From: Jeotgalibacillus soli
GTDB lineage: Bacteria; Bacillota; Bacilli; Bacillales; Jeotgalibacillaceae
Direction: 5' to 3'
Assembly (NCBI RefSeq): GCF_000829435.1
Contig: NZ_JXRP01000018.1
Location: 718,104 to 782,103 of the forward strand
Length of the DNA stretch: 64,000 bases
Below are positions 46,821 through 56,444 of this stretch, one piece after another. How positions within the stretch are numbered: the stretch's first letter is position 1; each line of letters begins with the position of its first letter. The notes beneath the pieces were generated by a model. The model did no database searches. It was not told the DNA's origin and worked only from the letters and a program-made list of their open reading frames with translations. The position numbers and the translations under genes were made by a program.

Positions 46821-47086
46821 ATGAAGAAATTCTGACTTTGTTTTATTGCAGCTCTTGTTGTTGTCATTATTAGTTCCTTTCTTTCACAGTCAAGAATTTA
46901 CCAATATTTAACTGCCTCTATCTCTCTAGACGATGTCATCCGTTCTTACAATCCTATGGTATAGCGGGATCCGTTATTAGCATAATATTAATGGTTCTTC
47001 ATTCTGTCATCCCCCCTCATTTGCTTTCTGGTATTTTGGACTTCTTACTTATTAGAGGATTTTATTATCAGGAAAAAAAGCTCTAA
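46821..47086 (+). pseudogene. TVP38/TMEM64-family membrane protein, degraded
   Basis: ATG then an in-frame TGA at the fifth codon, LCFIAALVVVIISSFLSQSR and LDDVIRSYNP, a frameshift, and SYGIAGSVISIILMVLHSVIPP, resembling the conserved central helix (LMxLQxVIAPLPAF) of TVP38/DedA-like proteins. The C-terminal part is lost. Not functional as read. Confidence 0.6.
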
Positions 47087-47123
47087 AAAAGCCGATCTCC
47101 TATACTAGGAGGTTCGGCTTTTT
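47085..47123 (-). terminator. Terminator of dapF
   Basis: AAAAAAGCCGA and TCGGCTTTTT arms around TCTCCTATACTAGGAGG, in the last codons and stop of dapF. Confidence 0.8.
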
Positions 47124-48098
47124 GCTCATTACATGTTCTTTTGCTTGTGCTGCCATTTTTTCATATTGCTGTTGTTCCGTCGTTTCGAAAACGTTTGTGA
47201 TGGTATAGTCTTTAGATGAAAATTGTGGATAATCAATATCATAATAATGCGTAACAGTAGCATTACCTATTAAATCGATATGATGAAACTGGTCGTTTTC
47301 TTTATAAATAACACACTGAACCAACCCGCCGTCATTATATACAGTTATAGGTGTTTCTGATTTGCTTGTTCCACGAATGACTTCGATAAGGCTTGAGGAA
47401 GACATCGCGGTACCACAAGCATTTGTGAAGCCAACTCCACGCTCATAGGTTCGAACATAGATTTCGTCTTGTCCCAGATTCACCACGAAACTTACATTCA
47501 CCCCGTCATCAAACCATTGATTTTCTTTATTGAATCCTTCGGCCAATGTCTGTTGAAGGTCACTATTTAGTGTATCAGCATCAACTGTTGTGATTAAATG
47601 AGGATTCGGTACTGCTACAGCAGAAAACACTAAAACTGTATGCCATGCAGGTACTTTTTCTAGGATAAGCTCTTCTTGCGGAAGATTTAATGGCAGTGCG
47701 TCAAGCTGAAACAGAATGGGCGAGATTTCAACCGCATAGGTCGGAATCCCTTCAAATAAAGAGGTCGCTAGATTGACTGATAGCGTTGCCTTCATTGTTT
47801 CCACTTTAATAGAGGATTGTTGATCTCTTTCACAAATATATCTTCCAGCACAGCGCAAGCCATTTCCACACATAGAAGCTTCTGAACCGTCTGCGTTAAA
47901 GACTCTCATCTTAGCATGTGCTTTTTCACTCGCAGAAATAAACAAAATGCCATCTGCACCTATGTTTTTCTCTCGATCACACAAAACAAGTGTCAAATTT
48001 CTTCGGTCCTGATCCGTTAATGCAATACCTTTTCTTTCTTCATCAAGTAGTAAAAAATCATTTCCAGAGCCATGACATTTAATTAAATTTATCTCCAT
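47100..48098 (-). CDS. dapF: Diaminopimelate epimerase
   Basis: 332 residues. The first catalytic Cys is in RVFNADGSEASMCGNGLRC and the second in ERGVGFTNACGTAMSSSS, with KCHGSGNDFLLLD at the start. It interconverts LL- and meso-diaminopimelate for lysine and peptidoglycan synthesis. ATG 48098 follows GGGAGG; a TTG one codon upstream is possible. Single-gene transcript. Confidence 0.95.
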   Translation of the reverse strand: MEINLIKCHGSGNDFLLLDEERKGIALTDQDRRNLTLVLCDREKNIGADGILFISASEKAHAKMRVFNADGSEASMCGNGLRCAGRYICERDQQSSIKVETMKATLSVNLATSLFEGIPTYAVEISPILFQLDALPLNLPQEELILEKVPAWHTVLVFSAVAVPNPHLITTVDADTLNSDLQQTLAEGFNKENQWFDDGVNVSFVVNLGQDEIYVRTYERGVGFTNACGTAMSSSSLIEVIRGTSKSETPITVYNDGGLVQCVIYKENDQFHHIDLIGNATVTHYYDIDYPQFSSKDYTITNVFETTEQQQYEKMAAQAKEHVMSKKPNLLV

Positions 48099-48254
48099 CA
48101 AAAAAATCCTCCCGTTTTTAAATCTTGATTATCATTAAGAGTGCCACAACCATACGAGATCTGCAACTATGTAATTCGAATAGAATAATAATTTGTTTTG
48201 AATGACAATCTCCTTTATAGTCAAGGAAAAGAAATGATAAGTGAGTGATGATAA

Positions 48255-48533
48255 GTGATTGATGATTTTCGTTTTTACTTTCAAATTGACCATGTTGAGA
48301 AACAATCGTCGTCAGACAGTTTAATGGTATTCGTGAGCACGAGAATTTTAGATGATAAGCGAACTCTTTTTTATGAAGGGGTCACAAGAGTTGAGGTAAC
48401 CTTAATAGGAATCTTTCCATCACCTAAAGATATTGCAGGAGCTGTTCATCCAACCGCGTTGAGAAAACGGTTAGCTTTAGAATTAAAACGGTATATAAAG
48501 CCACAAAAAAAATTTCTCGTAGAAATGGTGTAA
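48255..48533 (+). CDS. Hypothetical protein (92 aa)
   Basis: A small soluble beta-rich protein (FYFQIDHVEKQSSSDSLMVFV; RVEVTLIGIFPSPKDIAGAV) with a Lys/Arg-rich end. It starts GTG 48255 with only a weak site. It is divergent from dapF. No family recognised. A SRPBCC or beta-barrel fold cannot be claimed. Confidence 0.45.
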   Translation: MIDDFRFYFQIDHVEKQSSSDSLMVFVSTRILDDKRTLFYEGVTRVEVTLIGIFPSPKDIAGAVHPTALRKRLALELKRYIKPQKKFLVEMV

Positions 48534-49102
48534 TACGATGATTAAGTAATAGCCTACATTCAGTTGATGAATGCAGGCTTCAACTCCTTGCACCTAGAAA
48601 TAACCATAGCAGTTGGAGTGACTGTTTCCAATATTTCCACAGCAATATCTCGTGATTGAAAATAGATTGGGACTCGTTAGTAAAGGAGAGATATTAACAT
48701 TATCTCTTTTAAACAATTTAATGCTAAATAATACCTTTATATAGGTCTAATCACTAGTGTTGTATAAATAATGTCATAATTTTCAGTTTGATCATTTTTT
48801 CTGTTTAGAGCAAAAAAAGTGTATACCTAATTAAAGGTGGTTTCGCCAATTTGGAAAATTATTTATAATTATACCTGTGTGACGACGACAATTTGTTTAT
48901 CAAGGAAGCGCTTTTCCTGCAATTTTTCGAATCCAAATATGCCCAGGTTTCAACAAAGCAGCCCTTAGATAACGGCTAATTTGTAAGGCTTTGTACTTGC
49001 TTTTCGTCTCAAGTTGAACAAGAACATGTAGGCAAATAACAATGAGTGCGCTAAACACTAATTTCGGGTAATCAACAGGCCCGTATATAACTAACTTAAC
49101 CA
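48534..49102. other. Intergenic stretch, about 570 bases
   Basis: Contains a hairpin (AGCCTACATTC with GAATGCAGGCT) at 48549-48578 and AT-rich DNA. A frame at 48900-49229 on the minus strand lacks a clear start and family. Confidence 0.4.
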
Positions 49103-49170
49103 CAAAAAATGGTATTAAATCACAATTCTCAGGATATAACAGAGAAAGTTGTGATGAACACCATTTTTTT
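49103..49170 (-). terminator. Terminator of the NCS2 permease gene
   Basis: AAAATGGT arms with GTGATGAACACCATTTTTT, a long imperfect stem after the gene's stop. Confidence 0.6.
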
Positions 49171-49179
49171 ATTAACAGT

Positions 49180-50472
49180 TTAAAATGTAAGAAAATGCAA
49201 AATGAAGTATAGAAGAAATAGCGCAGCAATGAGATACAGCGTTACGGATACTTCTTTTGCTCTTCCAGTCATAAATTTTATAAATGGATAAAGGATAAAA
49301 CCAACAGCAATTCCATCAGCGATGCTGAAAGTAAAAGGAATCATCACGATTAGCATAATGGATGGTATTGATTCCGTTAAATCCTCTAGGTTCATATGTC
49401 GTATATGTTGAATCATCAACACACCAATAATTATCAAAATCGGCGCAATAGCGTGATCTGGTATATACCCCATGTACGGGATAAACATTGCAGAAACGAT
49501 AAATAACAAGCCAGTCGTTAATGATGTTAACCCTGTTCGTCCTCCTGCTGCCATGGAAGCAGTTGATTCAACTGTCGCTACAGTTGGACTAGTACCAAGG
49601 AAGCCGGAGCTGAATGCAGAAAGTGCATTTGCATTTAACGCTCGATTAAAGGCTTCTGGCCGTTTAATAAAATCCACATGTCCAGAAATGAGTCCAATAT
49701 TTTCAAATACAAGCACCATTGTTAATGAAAATATTCCGATCCAAAACGGGACTTCCAACCATTTAGAAAAAGAAAGTTCAAACCAAATAAAGGAAGGGCT
49801 TGTAATTCTAGTTTGATTGACATTTGCAGAAGGCTCAATATTCATCAGAAATGCTAAGGCTGTACCAAAAAGGATCGTCCATAAAAAATGCCCTTTTACA
49901 TTTTTGATAAACAATATAAGCGCAACCAGGAACGTAAGGACCGTTGCCAATGCAGTAGGCTGTGCAAGATCTCCGATTTCCATAATCGAGTTGTTACCTG
50001 AAACAACCAACGATCCTTTTTCAAGACCAATCAACAATAGGAATAAGCCAAGCCCTACCGTAATGGCATCCTTTAACGACTGAGGGATTGCTGTAGTCAG
50101 TACACTGGACAGCTTTGTAAAAGCGACGATGACAAATAAAAATCCCGATACCGCCACAATACCAAGCGCCTCTTGCCATGTGAATCCCATCCCATGAACA
50201 AGTGTATACGTAAACATCGCATTAACTCCCATTCCCGGAACGAGAATAATCGGAGCATTACCTACAATTGCCATTAAAATGCAGCCAAGCGCACTCGCAG
50301 CTATGGTTGCAATAACGGCCCCTTCAAACGGCATTCCTGACTCCGATAAGATTAATGCATTGACCGCCACAATATAGACAATTGTGAAAAATCCGACCAC
50401 ACCAGCCATAACTTCTTTTCTTACTGATGTGTTGTGTTGCTCTAAACCAAAAAATCCTCCTAAAGACTTCAT
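49180..50472 (-). CDS. NCS2-family purine permease (PbuG/PbuO-like)
   Basis: 430 residues with about 12-13 hydrophobic segments. The N-terminus GLEQHNTSVRKEVMAGVVGFFT is the family start. NAPIILVPGMGVNAMFTYTLVHGMG, GLSPTVATVESTASMAAGGRTGL-like text (FLGTSPTVATVESTASM) and SIADGIAVGFILYPFIKF mark the transport core. Imports guanine/hypoxanthine or adenine by proton symport. No purine riboswitch is visible in the leader. Confidence 0.92.
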   Translation of the reverse strand: MKSLGGFFGLEQHNTSVRKEVMAGVVGFFTIVYIVAVNALILSESGMPFEGAVIATIAASALGCILMAIVGNAPIILVPGMGVNAMFTYTLVHGMGFTWQEALGIVAVSGFLFVIVAFTKLSSVLTTAIPQSLKDAITVGLGLFLLLIGLEKGSLVVSGNNSIMEIGDLAQPTALATVLTFLVALILFIKNVKGHFLWTILFGTALAFLMNIEPSANVNQTRITSPSFIWFELSFSKWLEVPFWIGIFSLTMVLVFENIGLISGHVDFIKRPEAFNRALNANALSAFSSGFLGTSPTVATVESTASMAAGGRTGLTSLTTGLLFIVSAMFIPYMGYIPDHAIAPILIIIGVLMIQHIRHMNLEDLTESIPSIMLIVMIPFTFSIADGIAVGFILYPFIKFMTGRAKEVSVTLYLIAALFLLYFILHFLTF

Positions 50473-50544
50473 TATAATGCCTGCCTTTGCAAGCGCCCTC
50501 TCCCTACCCGCTTAACCTCAAAAATGAGGAAGCCACAAGAAATC

Positions 50545-50573
50545 ATTATACGACCGCATAGTCATTTTGTCAC
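50545..50573 (-). promoter_or_regulatory. Promoter of the NCS2 permease gene
   Basis: GTGACA and TATAAT spaced by 17 bases on the minus strand; transcription begins about 60-70 bases upstream of the ATG. Confidence 0.75.
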
Positions 50574-50576
50574 CTG

Positions 50577-50614
50577 AAAAAAGCATCCAGCAATGGATAT
50601 GCTGGATGCTTTTC
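50577..50614 (-). terminator. Terminator of the rib operon
   Basis: AAAAGCATCCAGC and GCTGGATGCTTTT around AATGGATAT, downstream of ribH. Confidence 0.85.
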
Positions 50615-50627
50615 AATGTGAATATTA

Positions 50628-51098
50628 TTACACGTCCATTTGGCGGAACAGGTTCGCCATTTCAATTGCAGAGGTCGCCGCGTCCCATCCTTTATTACCA
50701 GCTTTCGTTCCTGCACGCTCGATTGCTTGTTCGATCGTATCCGTTGTAAGAACACCAAAGATAACTGGCAAGCCATCTTGTAGAGCAATGCTTGCTACTC
50801 CCTTTGCTACTTCATTGCTTACAAAGTCAAAATGTGGTGTAGCTCCACGAATTACTGTTCCTAATGTAATGACTGCATCATATTTACCTGATTGAGCTAA
50901 TCTTTTTGCTGCTACCGGGATTTCAAACACTCCGGGTACCCATGCTACGGATATATCTTCTTCTTTCACACCATGACGCAGTAACGCATCTTCCGCACCT
51001 GAAAGGAGCTTGCTAGTAATAAATTCATTAAAACGACCAACTACGATTGCCACCTTTAAATCTGAACCGATTAAATGACCTTCAAATACATGTTTCAT
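50628..51098 (-). CDS. ribH: 6,7-dimethyl-8-ribityllumazine synthase
   Basis: 156 residues. [20 protein letters not shown] opens the chain; [18 protein letters not shown] and [24 protein letters not shown] bind substrate, with the His-Phe catalytic pair, and [27 protein letters not shown] ends it. Condenses the pyrimidine and dihydroxybutanone phosphate. Last gene of the operon. Confidence 0.98.
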   Translation of the reverse strand: MKHVFEGHLIGSDLKVAIVVGRFNEFITSKLLSGAEDALLRHGVKEEDISVAWVPGVFEIPVAAKRLAQSGKYDAVITLGTVIRGATPHFDFVSNEVAKGVASIALQDGLPVIFGVLTTDTIEQAIERAGTKAGNKGWDAATSAIEMANLFRQMDV

Positions 51099-51109
51099 GT
51101 GACTTCCTC

Positions 51110-52303
51110 CTAAAGATTAAGCATATGTCCAAGCTTAGATTTTTTTGTTTCCAAATATTTCGCATTATCTTCTTTTGTCGGCATTTGAATGGCGACACGT
51201 TCTACTACTTCTAATCCGTAGCCATTTACTCCAGCGATCTTACGAGGGTTGTTCGTAAGAATTTTCATTTCTGACACACCTAGATCTTTTAGAATCTGTG
51301 CTCCAATTCCATAGTCTCGTAAATCGGCTGCAAAGCCAAGCTTATGGTTAGCTTCTACAGTATCAAGCCCTTCTTCTTGCAGCTTGTATGCTTTTAGCTT
51401 ATTGACCAGCCCAATCCCGCGCCCTTCTTGTCTCATATAAAGGAGAATGCCTCGGCCTTCTTTTTCAATATGAGCAAGCGCTGCATGAAGCTGTGGTCCG
51501 CAATCACATCGGTTTGAACCAAAAACGTCACCAGTTAAGCATTCAGAATGCACGCGAACAAGAACGGGCTCAGGTGTTGAAATATCACCTTTTACCAGCG
51601 CAACATGTTCTTGACCGGTAAGAATTTCAGTGTAAGCAGCTGCACGAAAAACACCAAATTCAGTTGGCAATTGGACTTCAACTTCTTTATGAATCAGCTT
51701 TTCTTTATTTCTGCGATAAGCAATCAGATCTTGAATCGTGATAAAGGTAAGGTTGAATTTATCGGCTAATTCCTTTAGCTGGGGAACTCTAGCCATTGTT
51801 CCATCTTCATTAATGATCTCACAGATAACACCGGCCGGTTTCGCTCCAGCAAGAGTGGCAAGATCAACAGCCGCTTCTGTATGGCCTGCACGCTTTAATA
51901 CCCCACCTGGCTTTGCCACAAGCGGGAATATATGACCGGGGCGTTTAAAGTCCGATGGTTTTGATTCATCATTCAGCAATTCACGAATGGTTAGCGCACG
52001 CTCATACGCACTAATTCCCGTCTTGGCATCCGCATGGTCAACACTAATTGTAAATGCGGTTCCATGGGGATCTGTATTCATATCCGTCATAGGTGATAGT
52101 TGAAGTGCATTCGCACGCTCTTCTGTAATGGGCACACAAACAAGCCCACGGCCTTCCGTTATCATGAAATTGATCGTCTCAGGTGTCACTGCATCAGCAA
52201 GTGCGATAAAGTCCCCTTCGTTCTCACGGTCTTCGTCATCGACTACTATCACAACTTTTCCCGCTTTTAAATCCTCCAATGCTTCCTCTATTTGATTAAA
52301 CAT
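51110..52303 (-). CDS. ribBA: Bifunctional DHBP synthase / GTP cyclohydrolase II
   Basis: 397 residues. The N-terminal DHBP-synthase half has [17 protein letters not shown] and [23 protein letters not shown]. The C-terminal GTP cyclohydrolase II half has [20 protein letters not shown], with zinc-binding Cys residues, and [16 protein letters not shown]. Both activities feed riboflavin synthesis. ATG 52303 follows GGAGGG. Confidence 0.98.
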   Translation of the reverse strand: MFNQIEEALEDLKAGKVVIVVDDEDRENEGDFIALADAVTPETINFMITEGRGLVCVPITEERANALQLSPMTDMNTDPHGTAFTISVDHADAKTGISAYERALTIRELLNDESKPSDFKRPGHIFPLVAKPGGVLKRAGHTEAAVDLATLAGAKPAGVICEIINEDGTMARVPQLKELADKFNLTFITIQDLIAYRRNKEKLIHKEVEVQLPTEFGVFRAAAYTEILTGQEHVALVKGDISTPEPVLVRVHSECLTGDVFGSNRCDCGPQLHAALAHIEKEGRGILLYMRQEGRGIGLVNKLKAYKLQEEGLDTVEANHKLGFAADLRDYGIGAQILKDLGVSEMKILTNNPRKIAGVNGYGLEVVERVAIQMPTKEDNAKYLETKKSKLGHMLNL

Positions 52304-52315
52304 TGGACATCCCTC

Positions 52316-52969
52316 CTAGCTCATAAATCCGTATTTTTCAAGAAATGCTTCATCTAACCCTCTTTGTTTTTTTACAGGAGCAGAAGGCTGAACAAAACGT
52401 TGAATATATTTTGCAATCATATCGCACTCTACATTGATAATGTCCCCAACGTTCTTGGAGCCAATAATTGATTCTTCCGTTGTTTGAGGAATAAGTGAAA
52501 TCATAATCGATGAATCCTGCACATCAAATATGGTTAATGATGTTCCATCAAGCGCGACAGAGCCTTTGTGGATAAAATAAGGCATCAGGCTTGGATCCAT
52601 ATCAATATAAATATAGAGTGCATTTTCTCTTCTTTCTTTTGAACGAATAGTTCCCGTGCCGTCAATATGGCCGGACACAAAATGACCGCCAAACCTTCCA
52701 TTCGCAGACATCGCCCGCTCCAAATTGACCCGAGATCCAGTTTTCAACAGATTCAATGATGTAGATTTTACCGTCTCAGGCATAACATCTACAGAAAATG
52801 TGCGGTCAGTAAAATTTGTTACCGTTAAACAGACTCCATTTACTGAGATACTATCACCAAGGTGTACATCGCTAACCATTTTCCGGCCTTCAATCGTTAA
52901 TACCATTGATTCTCTTCCACGTTGAATGGATACGATTGAACCTACTTCTTCAATAATTCCTGTAAACAC
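52316..52969 (-). CDS. ribE: Riboflavin synthase alpha chain
   Basis: 217 residues, two tandem lumazine-binding repeats: MFTGIIEEVGSIVSIQRG with DSISVNGVCLTVTNF in the first, GRFGGHFVSGHIDGTGTI with KGSVALDGTSLTIFDV in the second. Makes riboflavin from two lumazines. Six bases separate it from ribD. Confidence 0.97.
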   Translation of the reverse strand: MFTGIIEEVGSIVSIQRGRESMVLTIEGRKMVSDVHLGDSISVNGVCLTVTNFTDRTFSVDVMPETVKSTSLNLLKTGSRVNLERAMSANGRFGGHFVSGHIDGTGTIRSKERRENALYIYIDMDPSLMPYFIHKGSVALDGTSLTIFDVQDSSIMISLIPQTTEESIIGSKNVGDIINVECDMIAKYIQRFVQPSAPVKKQRGLDEAFLEKYGFMS

Positions 52970-52975
52970 CCTGAG

Positions 52976-54067
52976 CTACTCTCCTTTCTGCAAATGAGCC
53001 GTAATCTTTATATCAGGACCAATTAAGGTCATTGATTCAATGGTAAGTGGCAATGCATCGTTCATTTTCATTACACCAATACCATTAAAAACAGGTAAGG
53101 CTTTTCCACTTCCAACGATTTTCGGAGCAACGTAGACGATCAATCGGTCCACGAGCTTTGCATCAAGAAACGCTCCATGAATTCGTGCACCGCCTTCAAC
53201 GTATATGGAAGCTATTTTATCTTCTCCCAATCGATTCAACAATTCAGGAAGTAAAATCGTCGGCTGCTCCATTCTGATCACTCGAACATGACTTGCAGAT
53301 AAAAACTGCTTTTCCTTCTCGATCGATGCATCTTTACCGCAGACAATCCAAGTTTCAGCACTGTCATCAGTCAGGATGTTCGATTTTTTATCAATGGATA
53401 ATGATGTATCCAATACAATTCGAATCGGAGAAATACCTCCGTGGGGCAATCTTGTTGTGAGAAGAGGGTTATCTGCTTTTATTGTATTAGCACCAACTAA
53501 AATCGCATCATGAAGATGTCGATCTAAATGAACATCTTCTCTCGCTTCAGTTGATGTAATCCATTTGCTGTCTCCACTCTCTGTGGCGATTTTGCCATCT
53601 AACGTCATTGCTGCTTTCAATGTAACAAACGGTTTTTTTGTACGAATATGATGAAAGAAGAACTCGTTTAATGCGTCCGCTTCCTCTTCGCATACCCCTA
53701 CAACCACTTCCAAACCGGCTTTTATTAATTTCTCAATTCCCTTTCCTGCAACGAGTGGATTTGGGTCATGTGAGCCAATGACGACTCGTTTAATTCGTCT
53801 TTCAATAACCAAATCCGCACATGGTGGCGTTTTACCGTGGTGTGAACAAGGTTCAAGTGTGACATAGATCGTTGCACCATCTGCTTCATCCCCGGCCTGC
53901 TTCAAAGCATTTACCTCCGCATGGCCTTGCCCGGGTTTGAGATGCGCCCCCATCCCAATCACTCGTCCGTCCTTCACCACTACCGCTCCGACTGCCGGAT
54001 TGGGTGATGTTTGACCCATAGTATTTTTCGCCATTTCAATCGCTAATCTCATCCATTTTTGATCCAT
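52976..54067 (-). CDS. ribD: Bifunctional riboflavin deaminase/reductase
   Basis: About 363 residues. The deaminase zinc site is HAEVNALKQAGDEADGATIY with LEPCSHHGKTPPCADLVI. The reductase half has FVTLKAAMTLDGKIATESG and ASIYVEGGARIHGAFLDA. ATG 54067 follows GGAGG; an upstream 12-codon extension is not supported. First gene of the operon, behind the FMN riboswitch. Confidence 0.97.
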   Translation of the reverse strand: MDQKWMRLAIEMAKNTMGQTSPNPAVGAVVVKDGRVIGMGAHLKPGQGHAEVNALKQAGDEADGATIYVTLEPCSHHGKTPPCADLVIERRIKRVVIGSHDPNPLVAGKGIEKLIKAGLEVVVGVCEEEADALNEFFFHHIRTKKPFVTLKAAMTLDGKIATESGDSKWITSTEAREDVHLDRHLHDAILVGANTIKADNPLLTTRLPHGGISPIRIVLDTSLSIDKKSNILTDDSAETWIVCGKDASIEKEKQFLSASHVRVIRMEQPTILLPELLNRLGEDKIASIYVEGGARIHGAFLDAKLVDRLIVYVAPKIVGSGKALPVFNGIGVMKMNDALPLTIESMTLIGPDIKITAHLQKGE

Positions 54068-54104
54068 AAGCATCCTCCATTCAGTGGACGACAATGGCAA
54101 CAAA

Positions 54105-54135
54105 AATACCCCCTAACCGTTCGTAGGGGGCAATG
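54105..54135 (-). terminator. Riboswitch-controlled terminator
   Basis: GCCCCCTACG and CGTAGGGGGC-type arms (with TTAGGGGGTATTTTT on the minus strand) between the FMN aptamer and ribD. Confidence 0.8.
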
Positions 54136-54189
54136 AAAGCATAGACAAACAAGCGATAAATGAATATGTTTTTTCATTAAGTCGCTTTT

Positions 54190-54325
54190 TCCTTCTCTCA
54201 TCCAGACTATCACTGTCGGCTTTGGAATTTCACCAAATCCACCGGCATCGCCGGGTCACGGACTAAGGACCTAGGTCCATCACCGTCGGTAGGGACTTGC
54301 ACCCTGCCCCGAAGGATTACTGATT
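54190..54325 (-). promoter_or_regulatory. FMN riboswitch (RFN element)
   Basis: On the minus strand the conserved segments CTTCGGGGCAGGGTGCAAGT, CCGGCGATGCCGGTGG-type stem, CGGTGATGGACCTAGGTCC and GACAGTGATAGTCTGGATG are present in order. It switches off ribDEBAH when FMN is abundant. The leader promoter is upstream, near 54360-54380. Confidence 0.95.
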
Positions 54326-54651
54326 CGATTGTAGTACTATTATGTATTATAAGTACTTGGTTTGTAAAGGTTTTTGACTCTGACTTACCTCTGCTTCCTT
54401 GTCCATTCTCGTCCCCAATTTTGAATTTCGTCCCCATTTCGTCAACAGTTTTTACACTAATAATTTATAACATGGAATCATATAAAACCTTGTTCCATCG
54501 CCCTGAACGGCTGCTGCTTTCTCGGTGAAATCATCCGGGATTTAATTCTCGTCAACAATTCGTATCTTTAATATGGTTCTCTTGCCACTAGAATAATCTG
54601 TTCCAGTTTGCCTCCGGGAGCTGGTCCCTTTATGGGTTAATAGCTTTTAGG

Positions 54652-54684
54652 CCTTATTCAACTAAAGCTCCCGATAGTTTAAGT
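54652..54684. repeat. Hairpin repeat family copy
   Basis: CTTATTCAACTAAAGC and TCCCGATAGTTTAAGTG. The rest of 54330-54798 has no gene apart from the promoter at 54732. Confidence 0.6.
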
Positions 54685-54731
54685 GTAATTCTTCACAATC
54701 TTGTTATTGAGCGCGCCTCTTAATAAATTTG

Positions 54732-54760
54732 TTGACGACATGTTTTACAAGCAATAATCT
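54732..54760 (+). promoter_or_regulatory. Promoter for the 54799-55706 pair
   Basis: TTGACG and TAATCT with 17 bases between, 39 bases upstream of ATG 54799. Confidence 0.6.
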
Positions 54761-54798
54761 AATTATTGGGAACTTTTTAATATAGGGGAGAGGATAAT

Positions 54799-55116
54799 AT
54801 GCAGGTAACAAAGTGTATCATAGAAACAGACCGTTTGAATGAGGGTAAGGTTGAAATTTTCATTTTGGCTGAAGAGAGCGCGGTTTTGTATCGCTTTCAT
54901 TATAACAAAGAACATGGTATAGCTGAAACTCCCACCTATACCGGTAAATTGGCAAAAATTATAAATGGTAAAGCAGTTAATTGTGATAATCCTCCCTTCG
55001 ACCATCACAAGGTAGCAAAAGATCTATTGAACGATCGTAAGGTTAAATTGCGTGTTCTTTTTGATACTAAGGACTCGGATCTCCATGATCCAAATAAAGT
55101 TTCATCCAAAATCTAG
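54799..55116 (+). CDS. Hypothetical protein (105 aa)
   Basis: A soluble protein of charged beta and helix segments (VTKCIIETDRLNEGKVEIFI; HHKVAKDLLNDRKVKLRVLF; DSDLHDPNKVSSKI). ATG 54799 follows GGGGAGAGG. It precedes the DUF1643-like gene by 41 bases on the same strand and shares its promoter. No family recognised. Confidence 0.6.
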   Translation: MQVTKCIIETDRLNEGKVEIFILAEESAVLYRFHYNKEHGIAETPTYTGKLAKIINGKAVNCDNPPFDHHKVAKDLLNDRKVKLRVLFDTKDSDLHDPNKVSSKI

Positions 55117-55157
55117 AAATACAGTGATTTACCAAATAATAGCAGGAGGGGAATTAA

Positions 55158-55706
55158 GTGCGGGAATACGTTTTATCGCTGGGAAATTTTAAAACTCTGG
55201 AGTCAGAAAAAGGCATTGCCGTTACTTCGACTGATGAAACAAAAAGGTATTTTTATCAAGAAGGAAATCCTGCGCACTTTCTGTTGATGTTCAATGCAAG
55301 TACAATAGATGGAAATGACCGGACAGTCGATTATGTCAGGGAATTCAACCCTAATTTTGGAATTATAAATCTGATCCCGTCTGCTGCAAGTAAGCCGGAA
55401 AAGTTAACGGGAAAAGATTTGGCATTTGATCCGATTAATTTTAAAGTCATTCAGCAAGTACTTAATCAAACTGAGGTTCCAATTTGGATCGGATGGGGGG
55501 AGTTAGTAAAGAAGAAAACGCATATACTAATCCCAAATGAACTAAGGGACCTTCTCGTCCTTCATAAAAAAAGGCTTGTTCAAATCGACCGAGGTAAGCC
55601 GAGAAAATGGTTCCCTATGCATCCAGCTTATGCGAAAATCAACATTCCAGCGAGAGAATTAAAACTTACTCCCTTTGATGTGAAGTATGTGTTGAAATAT
55701 GAATAA
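55158..55706 (+). CDS. DUF1643-like protein
   Basis: 182 residues. FLLMFNASTIDGNDRTVDYV replaces the family LNPSTADxxxDDPT block, FGIINLIPSAASKPEKL matches the NLFxxxxxxPxxL segment, and WIGWGEL the WG motif. The family occurs on phages and mobile elements and has no established activity. GTG 55158 follows AGGAGGGG. Transcribed with the small gene at 54799. Confidence 0.65.
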   Translation: MREYVLSLGNFKTLESEKGIAVTSTDETKRYFYQEGNPAHFLLMFNASTIDGNDRTVDYVREFNPNFGIINLIPSAASKPEKLTGKDLAFDPINFKVIQQVLNQTEVPIWIGWGELVKKKTHILIPNELRDLLVLHKKRLVQIDRGKPRKWFPMHPAYAKINIPARELKLTPFDVKYVLKYE

Positions 55707-55824
55707 TAAAAATAACCAGTGAGGCTTGCCATAACGGGTTCCGTTACCTATCGCAATAACCCGATAATGCAATCGAAAATGCAACTAAATTTGTACTGTC
55801 TTTTGTAACGGTTTTTGCAATTAA

Positions 55825-55862
55825 AAATAAATGGCTCAGTATAATTAACTGAGCCATTTTAA
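55825..55862 (+). terminator. Terminator of the 54799-55706 pair
   Basis: AAATGGCTCAGT and ACTGAGCCATTT around ATAATTA. Confidence 0.85.
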
Positions 55863-55880
55863 TATCTATTTTTGGCGGAT

Positions 55881-55912
55881 TGTTGAACTAACGCACCCTC
55901 TATTTCAATAGT
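55881..55912. repeat. Hairpin repeat family copy
   Basis: GTTGAACTAACGCACCCTCTATTTCAATAG-type unit next to the lipoprotein stop. Confidence 0.55.
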
Positions 55913-55916
55913 GAAA

Positions 55917-56348
55917 TTAGTTATTCCCTGATATTGTACCGAAGTGTGTCTCATTACCATCATTAAAGAGTTTGACTTCCTCATAATCTTTATCTAAGTT
56001 CACTTTATAGAAAAGCTCGTGCTCCAATGATGAATTTGAATAATCAGATGTTTTATCACTATTGTAGAAAATGTTTAATGTTTCATTAACTCTTTCAACA
56101 TCAAATCCAGTAAAGTAAATAGCTTCTTCACCTTGCACAACATTGGACCCATTCAAATATACAAAAATAGCTGTATTCTGGTTATCAAAATAAAGGTGAA
56201 CCCCATTTTCTTCTTTGACACCTTGGAAAAATGATTGAATATCTTTGTTAAGGCTCTTTTTACTTACTTCTTTATAAGATAATTGTGAGTTTGTATTACA
56301 TCCTGTCAATAAAAGAAAACCTATCAGTATTAACAATATTTTATTCAA
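55917..56348 (-). CDS. Small lipoprotein, family unknown
   Basis: 143 residues from TTG 56348, chosen because AAAGGGGG precedes it at seven bases. Signal peptide and lipobox LLTGC (Cys about 17). The exported part is acidic and beta-rich (YFDNQNTAIFVYLNGSNVVQ; FDVERVNETLNIFYNSDKTS). Expected on the outer face of the membrane. It lies between two repeats. Confidence 0.75.
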   Translation of the reverse strand: MNKILLILIGFLLLTGCNTNSQLSYKEVSKKSLNKDIQSFFQGVKEENGVHLYFDNQNTAIFVYLNGSNVVQGEEAIYFTGFDVERVNETLNIFYNSDKTSDYSNSSLEHELFYKVNLDKDYEEVKLFNDGNETHFGTISGNN

Positions 56349-56367
56349 TTTTAGTCCCCCTTTTTTA

Positions 56368-56440
56368 TTCAACTATTCTGCCCCGTTAGTGAAAAAGCGA
56401 CTGCTCTTATTAAACACTCGCACCCGTTAGTTGAAGAAGA
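56368..56440. repeat. Hairpin repeat family, composite copy
   Basis: TTCAACTATTCTGCCCCGTT, GCGACTGCTCTTATTAAACA, CTCGCACCC, GTTAGTTGAAGAAG. The same composite unit as at 19918 in the other orientation. Confidence 0.9.
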
Positions 56441-56444
56441 ACTT

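Noticed and set aside
48900..49229. Minus-strand frame of 109 codons overlapping the permease 3' end
   Set aside because: No ribosome binding site and no family; it runs through the permease terminator.
50473..50580. Purine riboswitch before the NCS2 permease
   Set aside because: The leader is too short and lacks the conserved core; only a promoter is visible.
54210..54437. Frame inside the rib leader
   Set aside because: It covers the FMN riboswitch; the conservation there is RNA structure, not protein.
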